Positions 1 through 8,056 of a DNA stretch of 64,000 nt are shown here, one piece after another. Below the pieces are notes generated by a model. It saw nothing but the letters and a program-made list of their open reading frames with translations, was not told where the DNA came from and searched no databases. Every line of letters starts with the position of its first letter. Position 1 is the stretch's first letter. Position numbers and translations under genes: made by a program. Origin of the DNA: Flavobacterium selenitireducens (lineage in GTDB: Bacteria; Bacteroidota; Bacteroidia; Flavobacteriales; Flavobacteriaceae); the NCBI RefSeq assembly GCF_014748335.1, contig NZ_JAAVIY010000004.1:1-64000 (forward strand), in the 5' to 3' direction.

Positions 1-252
1 GCGGCTCCGCTTCGCTGCGCCGCGATTGTTTTGCCGCGGATTGGCGGATTTTCACAGATTTTATTGCTGGACGTTTGGCGGCTCCGCTTCGCTTCGCCGC
101 ACTGTTTTGCCGCGGATTTGCTGATCTTCACGAATTTTACTGCTGGACGTTTTGCGGCTACGCTTCGCTGCGCCGCACTGTTTTGCCGCGAATTGGCGAA
201 TTTTCACGGATTTTACTGCTAGACGTTTGGCGGCTCCGCTTCGCTGCGCCGC
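1..252. repeat. Tandem ~76 bp GC-rich repeat
   Basis: A unit of about 76-77 bp is repeated head to tail. The core GCGGCTCCGCTTCGC, or a close variant, starts at 1, 78, 154 and 230. Each core is an imperfect palindrome (GCGGC...GCCGC) followed by a TTTTGCCGCG-type block, a CGGATTTT block and GGACGTTTG. Variants of the core recur at 62383 and 62472, so this is a dispersed family present here as a short tandem array. No gene is credible here; open frames through it are arginine- and phenylalanine-rich repeat translations. The array may continue left of the window. Confidence 0.85.
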
Positions 253-352
253 TTCTTCCCACGAAAATCCTTGGCGCTCCTCGGTAGACTTCTCCGCAAA
301 TAAAAACGCTGTCCAAAAGAACAGCGTTGTTTATTTTCAGGAGTGCGACCTC

Positions 353-1078
353 TCAGTTCGACGCGACAGGCATTTCGGTTTTGAGCCGTTCGTCGTAAAG
401 TTGTTTAAGGAGTTTTCCATACTTGGATTGCGCGACTTTCGGTGACATGGCGTCGATGATCTGTTTCATAAAGCCGAGACCGAGATTAGGCGTTTCGGCA
501 ATTACAAGATAGGGAGCGATCTCATGGTCTTTGTGCGTCAATGCGAAGTTGGCCGTATAGAGATAGCGTTTTTTAAGAATGTTCTCGTACTTGGCAATTT
601 CGGTTTCAGGCAAGGTTATGTTGCGAATCGAAGCTTCCATATCCTTAACCTTGATTTCGAGTTCCTGGTTTACGTAACGCGATTTGACCTTGTTGTATTC
701 CTCAAGAAATTTGTGGTTTTCAGATCCCGTGATCTTGGCTTTGGCGTAATAAGTTTCGAGGTCGGTATCGATCACCATCTTCCCGGGTTCGGCGAAGAAC
801 GGCAGGCTGTTGTCGACCGAAGCTGTTTTGCCTCTGTCAAGAAAAAGATAGAGCATTTCCGGTTCGGCAATATTCACGGCGGTTTTAAAATTGGAATCGC
901 CGTCTATTGCGATGGTATCGATGTCGACCAACAGCGTATCTTGTAATTGCTTGAGGTAAAGCGTCCCTTTTTTAAGACCTTTTATGTTGCCCGATATCTC
1001 CAGATTTCCTTTTTTTTCTTCGTTGGCGCACGAGGCCAGCAATACTAAACCGGCCAAAGCCGCGAATGTCTTTTTCAT
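353..1078 (-). CDS. DUF4369-type lipoprotein
   Basis: Predicted 241-residue lipoprotein. The N-terminus is a short signal peptide ending in a lipobox (LLASC, Cys17), so the mature protein should be lipid-anchored in the envelope. After it comes a beta-rich domain resembling DUF4369 (ISGNIKGLKKGTLYLKQL, then a GDSNF-type turn), the family often found at the N-terminus of Bacteroidota thiol-disulfide oxidoreductases. No thioredoxin CxxC motif follows, so this is the stand-alone form; the rest is helical and charged. Transcribed alone: a TATTTTTG box lies 19 nt upstream and the preceding gene ends in a strong terminator. The precise role is unknown. The lipoprotein call is firm and the family call is moderately sure. 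Confidence 0.8.
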   Translation of the reverse strand: MKKTFAALAGLVLLASCANEEKKGNLEISGNIKGLKKGTLYLKQLQDTLLVDIDTIAIDGDSNFKTAVNIAEPEMLYLFLDRGKTASVDNSLPFFAEPGKMVIDTDLETYYAKAKITGSENHKFLEEYNKVKSRYVNQELEIKVKDMEASIRNITLPETEIAKYENILKKRYLYTANFALTHKDHEIAPYLVIAETPNLGLGFMKQIIDAMSPKVAQSKYGKLLKQLYDERLKTEMPVASN

Positions 1079-1097
1079 TTTGTGTTTCGTTGGTGGG

Positions 1098-1105
1098 CAA
1101 AAATA
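1098..1105 (-). promoter_or_regulatory. -7 promoter box for DUF4369 gene
   Basis: Minus-strand TATTTTTG fits the Bacteroidota -7 consensus TAnnTTTG and lies 19 nt before the ATG at 1078. It abuts the T-tract of the upstream gene's terminator, so termination and initiation signals share bases. No convincing -33 TTG at normal spacing. Confidence 0.55.
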
Positions 1106-1139
1106 AAAAAATCCGCGGAGCAGCGAGCCGTCCGCGGAT
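1106..1139 (-). terminator. Intrinsic terminator of M61 peptidase gene
   Basis: On the minus strand ATCCGCGGA pairs perfectly with TCCGCGGAT (9 bp) around an 11-nt loop and is followed by a T-run. It lies 19 nt after the stop at 1159. Confidence 0.85.
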
Positions 1140-1158
1140 CTATTTTAAAAGTTGGCGC

Positions 1159-3000
1159 TTAACCTTTGAGCCAGGCTTCGCGTAATTTGTCTTTGCTTTT
1201 GTCGGACGCCGTGTAACCGGTAGCGTCTTCATACGAGAGTTTTACCTTTCCTTTGGCAACCGCGTCTTTGCCGTCGCGCTTGTACTTTATGGTGATATCC
1301 TGGTCTTCTTTCCAAGCCTGGCTTCCCATGACGAGGTCGTAGATATTATCCAGGTTATAAGCTTTGCCGTCTACTTCAGTAATGATGTCGCCTCCTTTCA
1401 ATCCGAGGTTCGTCCAAAACGCACCGAGTTCGATTTCCGGCATAACGATGATTTCCTTTGTATCGGGATTTACCGTTACGTAAGGCGTTTGTCCTTTGAT
1501 GAAGACATTTCCGGGAACCTTGCGAGTCGTTTTGGTAACGCCTACCTTGGCAAAATATTCGTCGTAATTGATTGGCGTCGTGCCGCGAACGTGTTTGTTT
1601 AGGAAATCGCCGACTTCAGGATAGGTAAGCGAGACGATTTTCGGGAAAAGGTCGGCATCCTTGAACGATTTCTCCATTCCGTATTCTTTCGACAATTTTT
1701 TCATCAGGTCCAAAATGCCGCGTTGTCCGTTGCTTTTCTCGCGGATGATGATGTCGATGCACATCCCGATTAGCGTTCCCTTTTCATAAACGTTCAGATA
1801 TTGCGCTTTGTACGGCTCGTTGAGTACGTTGGCGCTCATTTCGGTAAATGACATCGTGTCGTTCATTCGCGCTGCGTTGCTGATTTTTCCGCCGATGCGG
1901 TTAAAGAACTCCTCTTCGGTAATCAAACCTTGGTTGACCTGGAAAAGGTTGGCGAAATATTCCGTGACGCCTTCATACATCCAAAGATGTTCGGACATTT
2001 TCGGATCCGCATAATCAAAATACTGGATTTGGTCGGCGTGTATCGTAAGCGGCGTCACGATATGGAAAAATTCGTGGGAAACTGTATCCACCAAAGCCGG
2101 AATCAGCTGCTCTTTTGGCATTTGCTCGGGGAAAACGACAGTCGTCGATGTATTGTGCTCCAAAGCGCCAAAACCTTGTGCGTCGGGCTTCATCATGTCC
2201 GACATGTACAAAAGAATCGCGTATTTTTTCGTCGAATTGACCTCGCCAAGGAAACGCTTTTGCGCCTGCATCATCTTTTCCATTTCAGGCGAAATCTCTT
2301 TCGCATCGATAAGGCCGTTTGCGGAATAAACGGCGAAAATGATATCCATGTCGCCTACCTTGAACGTAGTGTAATTTGGTTTGGCGTACATGATAGGATG
2401 ATCGCTCACTTCAAAATAGCGCTTGTACTCGAAAATGTCTTTCGTATCTGACGCATCGGTATCGGTCAGTGAGCTGGCGCCCCAAAGTTCAGCCGGATGC
2501 GTGATCGAAATCTGGTAAGGCAATTGCCCTTTATCGTGAAAATAACCTACGAAACCGTGCATGTTGAGCATAAAATTCTTGCCCGCTTCAATATTGGTTC
2601 CCGCAGGCGAAAATACGTCGTGCTGGTCTTCGATATCGTACGTATCGTTGACCCAATAGGTCACTTTCGCCAGCTTTTTCGCTCCGGTTATCTCCCAGGA
2701 ATTGTCGTCTTTTTTGGCAACGGCAAGTTCTTTTCCTTTAGAATCGAACGCTTTGAAATCGTCTACGTATTTCCCATAGTTGTCGGTAGAATACGTTCCA
2801 GGAACCGTTTTTGGAATATGGTAGGTCGTCTTGTCGGACGATATCGACGGCGCCATAACGGTCACCGGGACCTTGTCGTCCTTAACGCCGTTGAGATCGA
2901 TGGCGACCTTGATGGAAGTTTGTTTAGCCGATTTCTGGGCAGCGGCCTCGAAACTCCACAAAGAAGAGACGAAAGCCAGCGCGAGCGCTATTTTTTTCAT
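1159..3000 (-). CDS. M61 family metallopeptidase with PDZ domain
   Basis: Exported zinc aminopeptidase-like protein of 613 residues. A signal peptide (about residues 1-21, ending AAA-Q) is followed by the M61 N-terminal beta domain, a catalytic domain with HEFFH (His309, Glu310, His313) and a downstream WMYEGVTEY segment that would supply the third zinc ligand. A PDZ domain lies near residues 505-590 (LGLKGGDIITEVDG). This order matches glycyl-aminopeptidase/M61-PDZ proteins common in Bacteroidota, which act in the periplasm or at the surface. It is monocistronic as read: a strong terminator follows and a separate hydrolase gene precedes with a 54-nt gap. Substrate unknown. Confidence 0.92.
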   Translation of the reverse strand: MKKIALALAFVSSLWSFEAAAQKSAKQTSIKVAIDLNGVKDDKVPVTVMAPSISSDKTTYHIPKTVPGTYSTDNYGKYVDDFKAFDSKGKELAVAKKDDNSWEITGAKKLAKVTYWVNDTYDIEDQHDVFSPAGTNIEAGKNFMLNMHGFVGYFHDKGQLPYQISITHPAELWGASSLTDTDASDTKDIFEYKRYFEVSDHPIMYAKPNYTTFKVGDMDIIFAVYSANGLIDAKEISPEMEKMMQAQKRFLGEVNSTKKYAILLYMSDMMKPDAQGFGALEHNTSTTVVFPEQMPKEQLIPALVDTVSHEFFHIVTPLTIHADQIQYFDYADPKMSEHLWMYEGVTEYFANLFQVNQGLITEEEFFNRIGGKISNAARMNDTMSFTEMSANVLNEPYKAQYLNVYEKGTLIGMCIDIIIREKSNGQRGILDLMKKLSKEYGMEKSFKDADLFPKIVSLTYPEVGDFLNKHVRGTTPINYDEYFAKVGVTKTTRKVPGNVFIKGQTPYVTVNPDTKEIIVMPEIELGAFWTNLGLKGGDIITEVDGKAYNLDNIYDLVMGSQAWKEDQDITIKYKRDGKDAVAKGKVKLSYEDATGYTASDKSKDKLREAWLKG

Positions 3001-3054
3001 TAGTTACGATTTAGTTTCTGCGTTAGTGCGCGAAGGTATAGAAAAGTTACACCC

Positions 3055-3981
3055 TCAAATGGTTTTTATGAATTGATTAACTGCGGTTGTAAGCGTTTCG
3101 GAAACAGGTAAATCCGGGTTGTTGTAAGCCGCGGCGTTTTCGGTTTCATCTCCCGCTATCACCTTTAAAACATGATTCATATTCTCGATGATCACGATTT
3201 TGGAATCGGGTTTCGCGGCTTTCAGCAATTGGGCTTCCGAATCGGGAACCTGGAGGTCTTTCGTGCCGTTTACGATCAGCACCGGCACTTTTAGTTTGGC
3301 AATCTCGACGACCGGATCGTATTTGATCCAGGAAATGAGATAAGGTTGGGCGCTTTCGCGGAAGAGGGACGACAGCATCGGGTTTTCGAGTTTGAACGTT
3401 TTTCCGCTTTTCAACACCGCGAAGTTTTGCTCGATTTCGTCTTTCATCATGGGCGCCTGCCTGACGACCTGATCGGTTATGATTTTGTCGATGGAACGTC
3501 CGCCGCCAGAAATCGAAATAAAGCCGTCCGCATTTCCGTTGGCCGCTACCATTCCGATAAGTGAGCCTTCACTATGCCCGCCGACAACGATTTTCGAGTA
3601 ACTCTTTTTGAGCTTAAAGAAACTGATGGTTTGTTTCGCATCGTCGATGAAATCTTCAAACGACAAATTTTTCTCGTCGAGCGTCCCATTCTTCATTTGC
3701 GCGAGGATGCGCTTGTCGTACGAAAAAACCGCAATTCCGGATTTCGCCGCGCTTTCAGCTATCATTTTCAGGCTGTTGTTGTGCACTCCGGGCTGGTTTC
3801 CGTTGCGATCGGTTGGGCCGGATCCAGCCAAAAGGATCAGCAGCGGAGGCTTTTTGGCGTTCTGGGGAGAATAGAGTGTTCCTGCGACAAGTTCGTTTAC
3901 TTTTACTTCCTCGGTTCTGAAATCAGCGTGTTGCGCCATTGCCAACAACGGCAAAAAGAATAGGCAGATAATTTTTTTCAT
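3055..3981 (-). CDS. Exported alpha/beta hydrolase
   Basis: Secreted alpha/beta-hydrolase of 308 residues. The signal peptide ends at about residue 16 (LLAMAQ). The oxyanion region is LLAGSGPTDRNG, the nucleophile elbow is GGHSEGS (Ser137), the acid lies in VNGTKDLQVP, and the catalytic His is in MNHVLK. The GSGPTDRNGN block is characteristic of serine aminopeptidase-like/dienelactone-hydrolase-like esterases of Bacteroidota. It lies 54 nt upstream of the M61 peptidase gene on the same strand and may be cotranscribed with it. A TATATTTC sequence only 3 nt before the ATG is one base off the -7 consensus. Substrate cannot be told. Confidence 0.88.
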   Translation of the reverse strand: MKKIICLFFLPLLAMAQHADFRTEEVKVNELVAGTLYSPQNAKKPPLLILLAGSGPTDRNGNQPGVHNNSLKMIAESAAKSGIAVFSYDKRILAQMKNGTLDEKNLSFEDFIDDAKQTISFFKLKKSYSKIVVGGHSEGSLIGMVAANGNADGFISISGGGRSIDKIITDQVVRQAPMMKDEIEQNFAVLKSGKTFKLENPMLSSLFRESAQPYLISWIKYDPVVEIAKLKVPVLIVNGTKDLQVPDSEAQLLKAAKPDSKIVIIENMNHVLKVIAGDETENAAAYNNPDLPVSETLTTAVNQFIKTI

Positions 3982-3994
3982 CCCGAAATATAAT

Positions 3995-4015
3995 AAAAAA
4001 CCCGCTTTTGGCGGG
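3995..4015 (-). terminator. Intrinsic terminator after DUF2805 gene
   Basis: Minus-strand CCCGC, 5-nt loop, GCGGG followed by six T residues, 13 nt beyond the stop at 4029. It sits just upstream of the hydrolase start at 3981, leaving little room for that gene's promoter. Confidence 0.8.
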
Positions 4016-4028
4016 CTGGAGTGGGTAG

Positions 4029-4304
4029 TTAAAACTTGTTTTTGATGTAATATTTTCCGTCGAGGTCTTCGTCGAAGTCGTCGATCTTGGGTGGCTTGGG
4101 TTTAGGTTTGGCCGCTATCGCCTTTTTTTTCCAAAGCTCGAACTTGTCTGGTTTGAGGCGTGATCTCATAATTTCCTGGACCTGCGACTCGCTGAAGCCG
4201 AATTCCTTTTTTATGGTTTCGAAAGGATTGCGGTCTTCAAGCGCCAGAGCGGTCAGCCGTTCGAGTTGCTCCCGTGTAAGTTCGGGGCGTTTGTTCTTTT
4301 TCAT
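4029..4304 (-). CDS. DUF2805 / TIGR03643 family small protein
   Basis: A 91-residue basic protein. Residues about 10-62 match the DUF2805 pattern (ALEDRNPFETIKKEFGFSES followed by a MRSRLKPDKFELWKKK-type segment), which looks like a helix-turn-helix of about 50 residues. The C-terminus is a K/P-rich linker and an acidic DDFDEDLDGKYY tail. The family is conserved but uncharacterised; DNA binding is inference from the HTH-like spacing. It has its own terminator and a 95-nt gap from the upstream gene, so it is probably a single-gene unit. Confidence 0.8.
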   Translation of the reverse strand: MKKNKRPELTREQLERLTALALEDRNPFETIKKEFGFSESQVQEIMRSRLKPDKFELWKKKAIAAKPKPKPPKIDDFDEDLDGKYYIKNKF

Positions 4305-4399
4305 TTCCGGTTCAAAAGAAAGTTGTATTGTTACTCACATTATCAGATCAATATTAGTAAAAAATCCAATCGCTTTGTCAGAATGCAAAAAAATTATTC

Positions 4400-5230
4400 T
4401 CAAGCTTTACCGCTGGCACTTCGCGGTTTGGCGAATGGAATTTTGAGCAGGCTTTTGAGGCGATCGTGATCTTCGGGATCCATGTGGGTATCGACGCCGT
4501 ACACGATTTTCGCGCGCGAAAGTTTGCGGAACGTTCCGAACATCCTGTCCCAGATCGCGAAAATGTTGCCGTAGTTCGAATCTGTATACGGAAGCACGTA
4601 ATGATGGTGCACCTTGTGCATATCGGGCGAAACGATAAAGTAGCTGATCAGGTTGTCGAGCTTCGGCGGAAGCGAAACGTTTGCGTGATTGAACTGGCTG
4701 AACACCACGGAAAGCGATTGATAGAGAAAAACTAACCACATCGGGCTACCCGCAACAAGAACCGCAAAAGTGGTAAATACAAACCGGATCACACTTTCCC
4801 CGGGATGGTGACGATTGGCGGAGGTCGTGTCGATCCAGTTGTCGGTATGGTGGATCAGGTGGAAACGCCACAGCATTTTGGTCTTGTGTTGTACGAAATG
4901 CGCGAGCCACGCCCCGATGAAGTCCAAAATCAGCAATCCGACAAGCGCATAAAGCCACGAATTCATCTGCGGAAGCCAATTTAATACGCCGAACCCGCTG
5001 CGATGGACGTAATCGGCCGCTGCGAGCAAAACGAACGCAAGCACGAAGTTGACGACAATGGTCGTAAGGGTAAAAAAAATATTGATGCCCGCGTGTCTCC
5101 ATTTCGGGTAATCGAACCGGAACAGCGGGAATGCGTTCTCGATCAGCCAAAAAAGTGCGATTCCGCCGGCCAGGATCATGGCGCGGTGAGAGGAAGGGAT
5201 CGTCGCGAAATAGTCGGCAATGATTTCCAT
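4400..5230 (-). CDS. Sterol desaturase/fatty acid hydroxylase family protein
   Basis: Integral-membrane di-iron oxygenase of 276 residues. The three histidine clusters of the family are present: HFVQH (His111/115), HLIHH (124-128) and HKVHHHY (His205 onward). At least four hydrophobic helices occur (about 17-35, 45-70, 85-110, 145-170). Members hydroxylate or desaturate lipid chains or sterols; in Flavobacteriaceae they are common but substrate is rarely known (candidates are carotenoids, fatty acids or ornithine lipids). Stands alone with a 231-nt gap upstream. Family certain, substrate unknown. Confidence 0.9.
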   Translation of the reverse strand: MEIIADYFATIPSSHRAMILAGGIALFWLIENAFPLFRFDYPKWRHAGINIFFTLTTIVVNFVLAFVLLAAADYVHRSGFGVLNWLPQMNSWLYALVGLLILDFIGAWLAHFVQHKTKMLWRFHLIHHTDNWIDTTSANRHHPGESVIRFVFTTFAVLVAGSPMWLVFLYQSLSVVFSQFNHANVSLPPKLDNLISYFIVSPDMHKVHHHYVLPYTDSNYGNIFAIWDRMFGTFRKLSRAKIVYGVDTHMDPEDHDRLKSLLKIPFAKPRSASGKA

Positions 5231-5461
5231 AGGATGGGTTGAGGGACTAATTTATCAAAAAATCACCGCTCCATCGGCCAATCAAGAAGTTTTTAACGCA
5301 CATATTTTCCGAACCGCATCGCATAGCCGGGCCCATCGGGATTTCCGGTTAGCTTTAAATTTCATCGAAAATCGAAATGATGATCGCGATACTACGATTC
5401 ACAGCGTCGGCTTCGACATCGTCTATGGTCAAAATCCTAAGTCTTATCTGAGAAGTAAAGG

Positions 5462-5827
5462 TCAATCGTTGAGACCAGTGTAGAGAAAAGCCCAAAGAAT
5501 AAGTACGATCTGCAAGGGCAGGCGCGCCAATCGCATCCATTTTGGCAAGCCGAATGCCGCCTGCTCATTCGTGTACATGAAAATGTTGGCCGGAAAAACC
5601 GCCACGAGCAAGGCCACGATTCCAAATGCCGCGTATTTAGACAGGACGGGAACGCACAAACAGGCACCGAGCACGATTTCCGCTATGCCGCTCAACGCGT
5701 TCAACAGGTTTGGATTCGGTAAATACGGCGGAATTATTTTTCTGTAAAGGCGCGGTTTCCGGAAGTGGTTCAGGCCAGCCAGAATGTACAAACCCGCCAT
5801 TACATACAAGTGCCAGGGCAATTCCAT
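5462..5827 (-). CDS. DoxX-like integral membrane protein
   Basis: A 121-residue membrane protein with four predicted helices. The early segment YILAGLNHFRKPRLYRKIIP followed by PPYLPNP is typical of small DoxX/DoxD-like proteins of Bacteroidota. I start it at the ATG at 5827 (MELPWHLY) rather than nine codons earlier because the family begins near this hydrophobic segment and the extra residues (MCTFRKSPI) do not fit. It lies 27 nt downstream of the EamA gene and is probably cotranscribed with it. Function unknown; redox or quinone-associated roles are proposed for related DoxX proteins. Confidence 0.82.
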   Translation of the reverse strand: MELPWHLYVMAGLYILAGLNHFRKPRLYRKIIPPYLPNPNLLNALSGIAEIVLGACLCVPVLSKYAAFGIVALLVAVFPANIFMYTNEQAAFGLPKWMRLARLPLQIVLILWAFLYTGLND

Positions 5828-5854
5828 GATGGGACTTTTCCTAAAAGTACACAA

Positions 5855-6766
5855 TTAGCCTTTTCCTTTTCGGAAATTAACGTTCATCATCACGATGGCA
5901 AAAAGGATCAACCCGATTCCGAACCATTGGATTGCGCTTACAACTTCGTGCAAAAGCAACCAGGCCATCGTAACCGATACGGGAAGTTCTAGAGCCGATA
6001 CGATGCTTCCCAACCCGATGCCGGTTTTCGGAAAACCCATATTGAGCAAAATTGGCGGAATGATCGTTCCGAAGATCGCCACGAACAGTCCCCATTTGTA
6101 GAATATGTCGTAATTGAACGGCGTGTGCTGCGTCGCCAGCGCAAAGAATAAGATCACGACCGCGCCGCCCAACAACATGTAAAGGCTTCTCAGCGAAGAA
6201 GGCAGCCCCAAGGCAATCCGGTTAGACGTAAACATCGTAGTAGTGAACGACGCAGCTGCAAGCAAACCGAGCGCAATGCCTCTCCAGTCGAGCCCGTTTG
6301 CATTTTGTATCAGGTTGGTGGCCAGAGCCGTTCCGACGAGCACGATAAAAACGGCTGCCGTCTTAAGTGCCGAAGGGCGTTTTTTATCGAGCACCATTTC
6401 CAACAGGACGCCCATCCAAACCGTCTGCATCAGCAAAACGATGCCGATCGAAACCGGGATATACTTTACGGCCATGTAGTAAAATATGCTCGTCAATCCG
6501 GTGGATGTTCCGGTTATGAGCAATTGGGTGATGTCTTTGCGCGAGGCCGGTAACGCGTTCGGCTTTTTTTTGCGCAATGCGTTTATGAGCAGCAAAACTG
6601 CGATTCCGATTATGAATTGGGACGAGATCACCTCGGCCGGCGTGAACGGCAATCCAGTGATGCCCGTGTCGTGATACGCAAGCTTTACGAACGTGGCGAG
6701 CATGCCGTAACTCGTCGCTCCGAATCCGACCAAAATGACGCCTTTGAGCACCTTGTTGTTTGACAT
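5855..6766 (-). CDS. EamA family (drug/metabolite) transporter
   Basis: A 303-residue transporter with about ten hydrophobic helices in two repeats of five, each an EamA domain (about 5-145 and 160-298). The first begins VLKGVILVGFGATSYGMLAT and the second has IALGLLAAASFTTTMFTSNR. These are inner-membrane DMT-superfamily exporters of amino acids or other metabolites. The first helix carries the FGATSYGMLATFVKLAY pattern seen in many flavobacterial members. A perfect TATCTTTG box lies 20 nt upstream, so it probably leads an EamA-DoxX transcript. Substrate unknown. Confidence 0.9.
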   Translation of the reverse strand: MSNNKVLKGVILVGFGATSYGMLATFVKLAYHDTGITGLPFTPAEVISSQFIIGIAVLLLINALRKKKPNALPASRKDITQLLITGTSTGLTSIFYYMAVKYIPVSIGIVLLMQTVWMGVLLEMVLDKKRPSALKTAAVFIVLVGTALATNLIQNANGLDWRGIALGLLAAASFTTTMFTSNRIALGLPSSLRSLYMLLGGAVVILFFALATQHTPFNYDIFYKWGLFVAIFGTIIPPILLNMGFPKTGIGLGSIVSALELPVSVTMAWLLLHEVVSAIQWFGIGLILFAIVMMNVNFRKGKG

Positions 6767-6786
6767 ATTGAAATTAAAAAAGCGGG

Positions 6787-6794
6787 CAAAGATA
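6787..6794 (-). promoter_or_regulatory. -7 promoter box for EamA gene
   Basis: Minus-strand TATCTTTG, a perfect TAnnTTTG match, 20 nt before the ATG at 6766. No clear -33 TTG was found. Confidence 0.6.
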
Positions 6795-6829
6795 CGAAAG
6801 ACGCGGGCTTGTTGGCGTATCTTCAGGAT

Positions 6830-7408
6830 TTATTTGAGGTTCCAACCCAGAGCGACGAGTTTGCGTTTACAGTTGGGGCAAAACGCTTTTTCTTCGTCTT
6901 TCCTGTTTTTTCCTTCGGCATCGCGCATAAAACAAGATTTTTCCGGACAATGCGGCAAACCTTCCGTATGTCCCAATTCGTGGATGGCAACCTTAAATAA
7001 CTGTTCTGCACGATTTTTCTTATCAAGTCTGTACGTCGAGGCGATACAGGATTTTCCGGGACAAAAACCAAGGCCCATGACGCCCCAATTCTTGAATTTG
7101 CCTTTAGTGGTGCTAATATCTTTGTTGGTAAGCCCGATCGTCAACTGGTGTTTCAGCGTGCGTCTGTCGAGAAAGTGAATTAGGGAATCTGCACGATGGC
7201 GCGTCCCGGCGGCGTTGAGGCTATTTTTCGGGAAATCGATAGGAGGAAGTATCCTGACATTCTTATAAACTTTCTGAATCTGGAATTGGACTTTTCGGGT
7301 ATCGTTGTGTGAGAAATCCGGGAACGGCTGGAGGCAAATCGTACGCGGTTGAGTTCGGTCGCACGCCATCATCGCAATCAAAAAGCCGATTCCGGTCAAA
7401 AACCGCAT
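6830..7408 (-). CDS. Archaemetzincin-like zinc metalloprotease (M54)
   Basis: A 192-residue protein with the archaemetzincin signature HELGHTEGLPHC (His143, Glu144, His147, His153), continued by C-x4-C-x-M (PEKSCFM) and a final CPNC, so both zinc sites look intact. Archaemetzincins (peptidase family M54) are best known from archaea and vertebrates, with a minority in bacteria including Bacteroidota. I start at the ATG at 7408, where a hydrophobic stretch with a lipobox-like LIAMMAC begins; longer reading frames overlap the neighbouring pentapeptide gene. It follows that gene by 22 nt and is probably in the same transcript. Substrate unknown; an exported, possibly lipid-anchored protease. Confidence 0.88.
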   Translation of the reverse strand: MRFLTGIGFLIAMMACDRTQPRTICLQPFPDFSHNDTRKVQFQIQKVYKNVRILPPIDFPKNSLNAAGTRHRADSLIHFLDRRTLKHQLTIGLTNKDISTTKGKFKNWGVMGLGFCPGKSCIASTYRLDKKNRAEQLFKVAIHELGHTEGLPHCPEKSCFMRDAEGKNRKDEEKAFCPNCKRKLVALGWNLK

Positions 7409-7430
7409 TGTGCGGCTCGAGAAGGAGATT

Positions 7431-7988
7431 TTAAAGTTCGATATCCAATCCATAATTGTACAAAAGTCCGGGAAGGCCCTCGAGCGCAAACTTCGCGCCA
7501 CGAACGTAATTTTTTTCGGGATCGATAGTGAAATGGCGGGCCGAACGCAAATCGGCTTTTTCGAGAATTGTGTTGTCGAAGATCGCCTGAGAAAGGTCAC
7601 AATCGTCAAACGTTGCCTGCGCGAGATCGCTCTCCGAAAAATCCACCTCGCGCATGGAGCAGCCGGAAAACGTTTGTTTGCGAATCTTAAGCCTGTAAAA
7701 AGACGCCAGGTCAAGTTGGCAATTCGAAAACTGAGCCGAAAACATCACGACATTGCACTGGTCGAACCGAAAGCCCAAAAGTTTGCAACCTGTAAACGTT
7801 ACGTCCTGAAATGTTGTTTTCGACACGGTCGCCATGCTGAAATTGCAGTCGCGGAAACTACAGTCGACAAAGCCGGAGCCGCTAAGGTCTCTATCGGAAA
7901 AATCGCAATTTTCAAATACGCAATTGTCGTATTCGCCCGTTTTAAAAACAAAAGTCCTGTCAAAAGTTTGATCGGCGGTGAAATTCAT
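7431..7988 (-). CDS. Pentapeptide-repeat protein
   Basis: A 185-residue protein made largely of A(N/D)LXX-like pentapeptide repeats (FENCDFSDRDLSGSGF, FSESDLAQATFDDCDLSQAI), predicted to fold as a right-handed quadrilateral beta-helix. The C-terminal segment FTIDPEKNYVRGAKF followed by LEGLPGLLYNYGLDIEL is shared by chromosomal flavobacterial homologues. It resembles Qnr-type proteins in size and architecture, but quinolone protection or gyrase binding cannot be inferred. There is no signal peptide, so it should be cytosolic. A TATTTTTG box ends 4 nt before the ATG, predicting a leaderless mRNA that may also carry the downstream archaemetzincin gene. Confidence 0.9.
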   Translation of the reverse strand: MNFTADQTFDRTFVFKTGEYDNCVFENCDFSDRDLSGSGFVDCSFRDCNFSMATVSKTTFQDVTFTGCKLLGFRFDQCNVVMFSAQFSNCQLDLASFYRLKIRKQTFSGCSMREVDFSESDLAQATFDDCDLSQAIFDNTILEKADLRSARHFTIDPEKNYVRGAKFALEGLPGLLYNYGLDIEL

Positions 7989-7992
7989 GTTC

Positions 7993-8000
7993 CAAAAATA
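7993..8000 (-). promoter_or_regulatory. -7 box, predicted leaderless start
   Basis: Minus-strand TATTTTTG, only 4 nt before the ATG of the pentapeptide gene. Transcription would begin at or next to the start codon. Confidence 0.6.
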
Positions 8001-8056
8001 CCGATTTCACGCGAGCCCGATCTACAGGTTTGTAATTTTGACGATCCGGCCGCTTA

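Noticed and set aside
1..252. 76-bp tandem repeats considered as a CRISPR array or protein repeat
   Set aside because: Whole unit repeats with no variable spacer, and the reading frames have no coding character.
4407..5150. Minus-strand alternative frames inside the sterol-desaturase gene (4407-4739, 4746-5150)
   Set aside because: Shadow frames; the 4400-5230 frame carries all His clusters and membrane helices.
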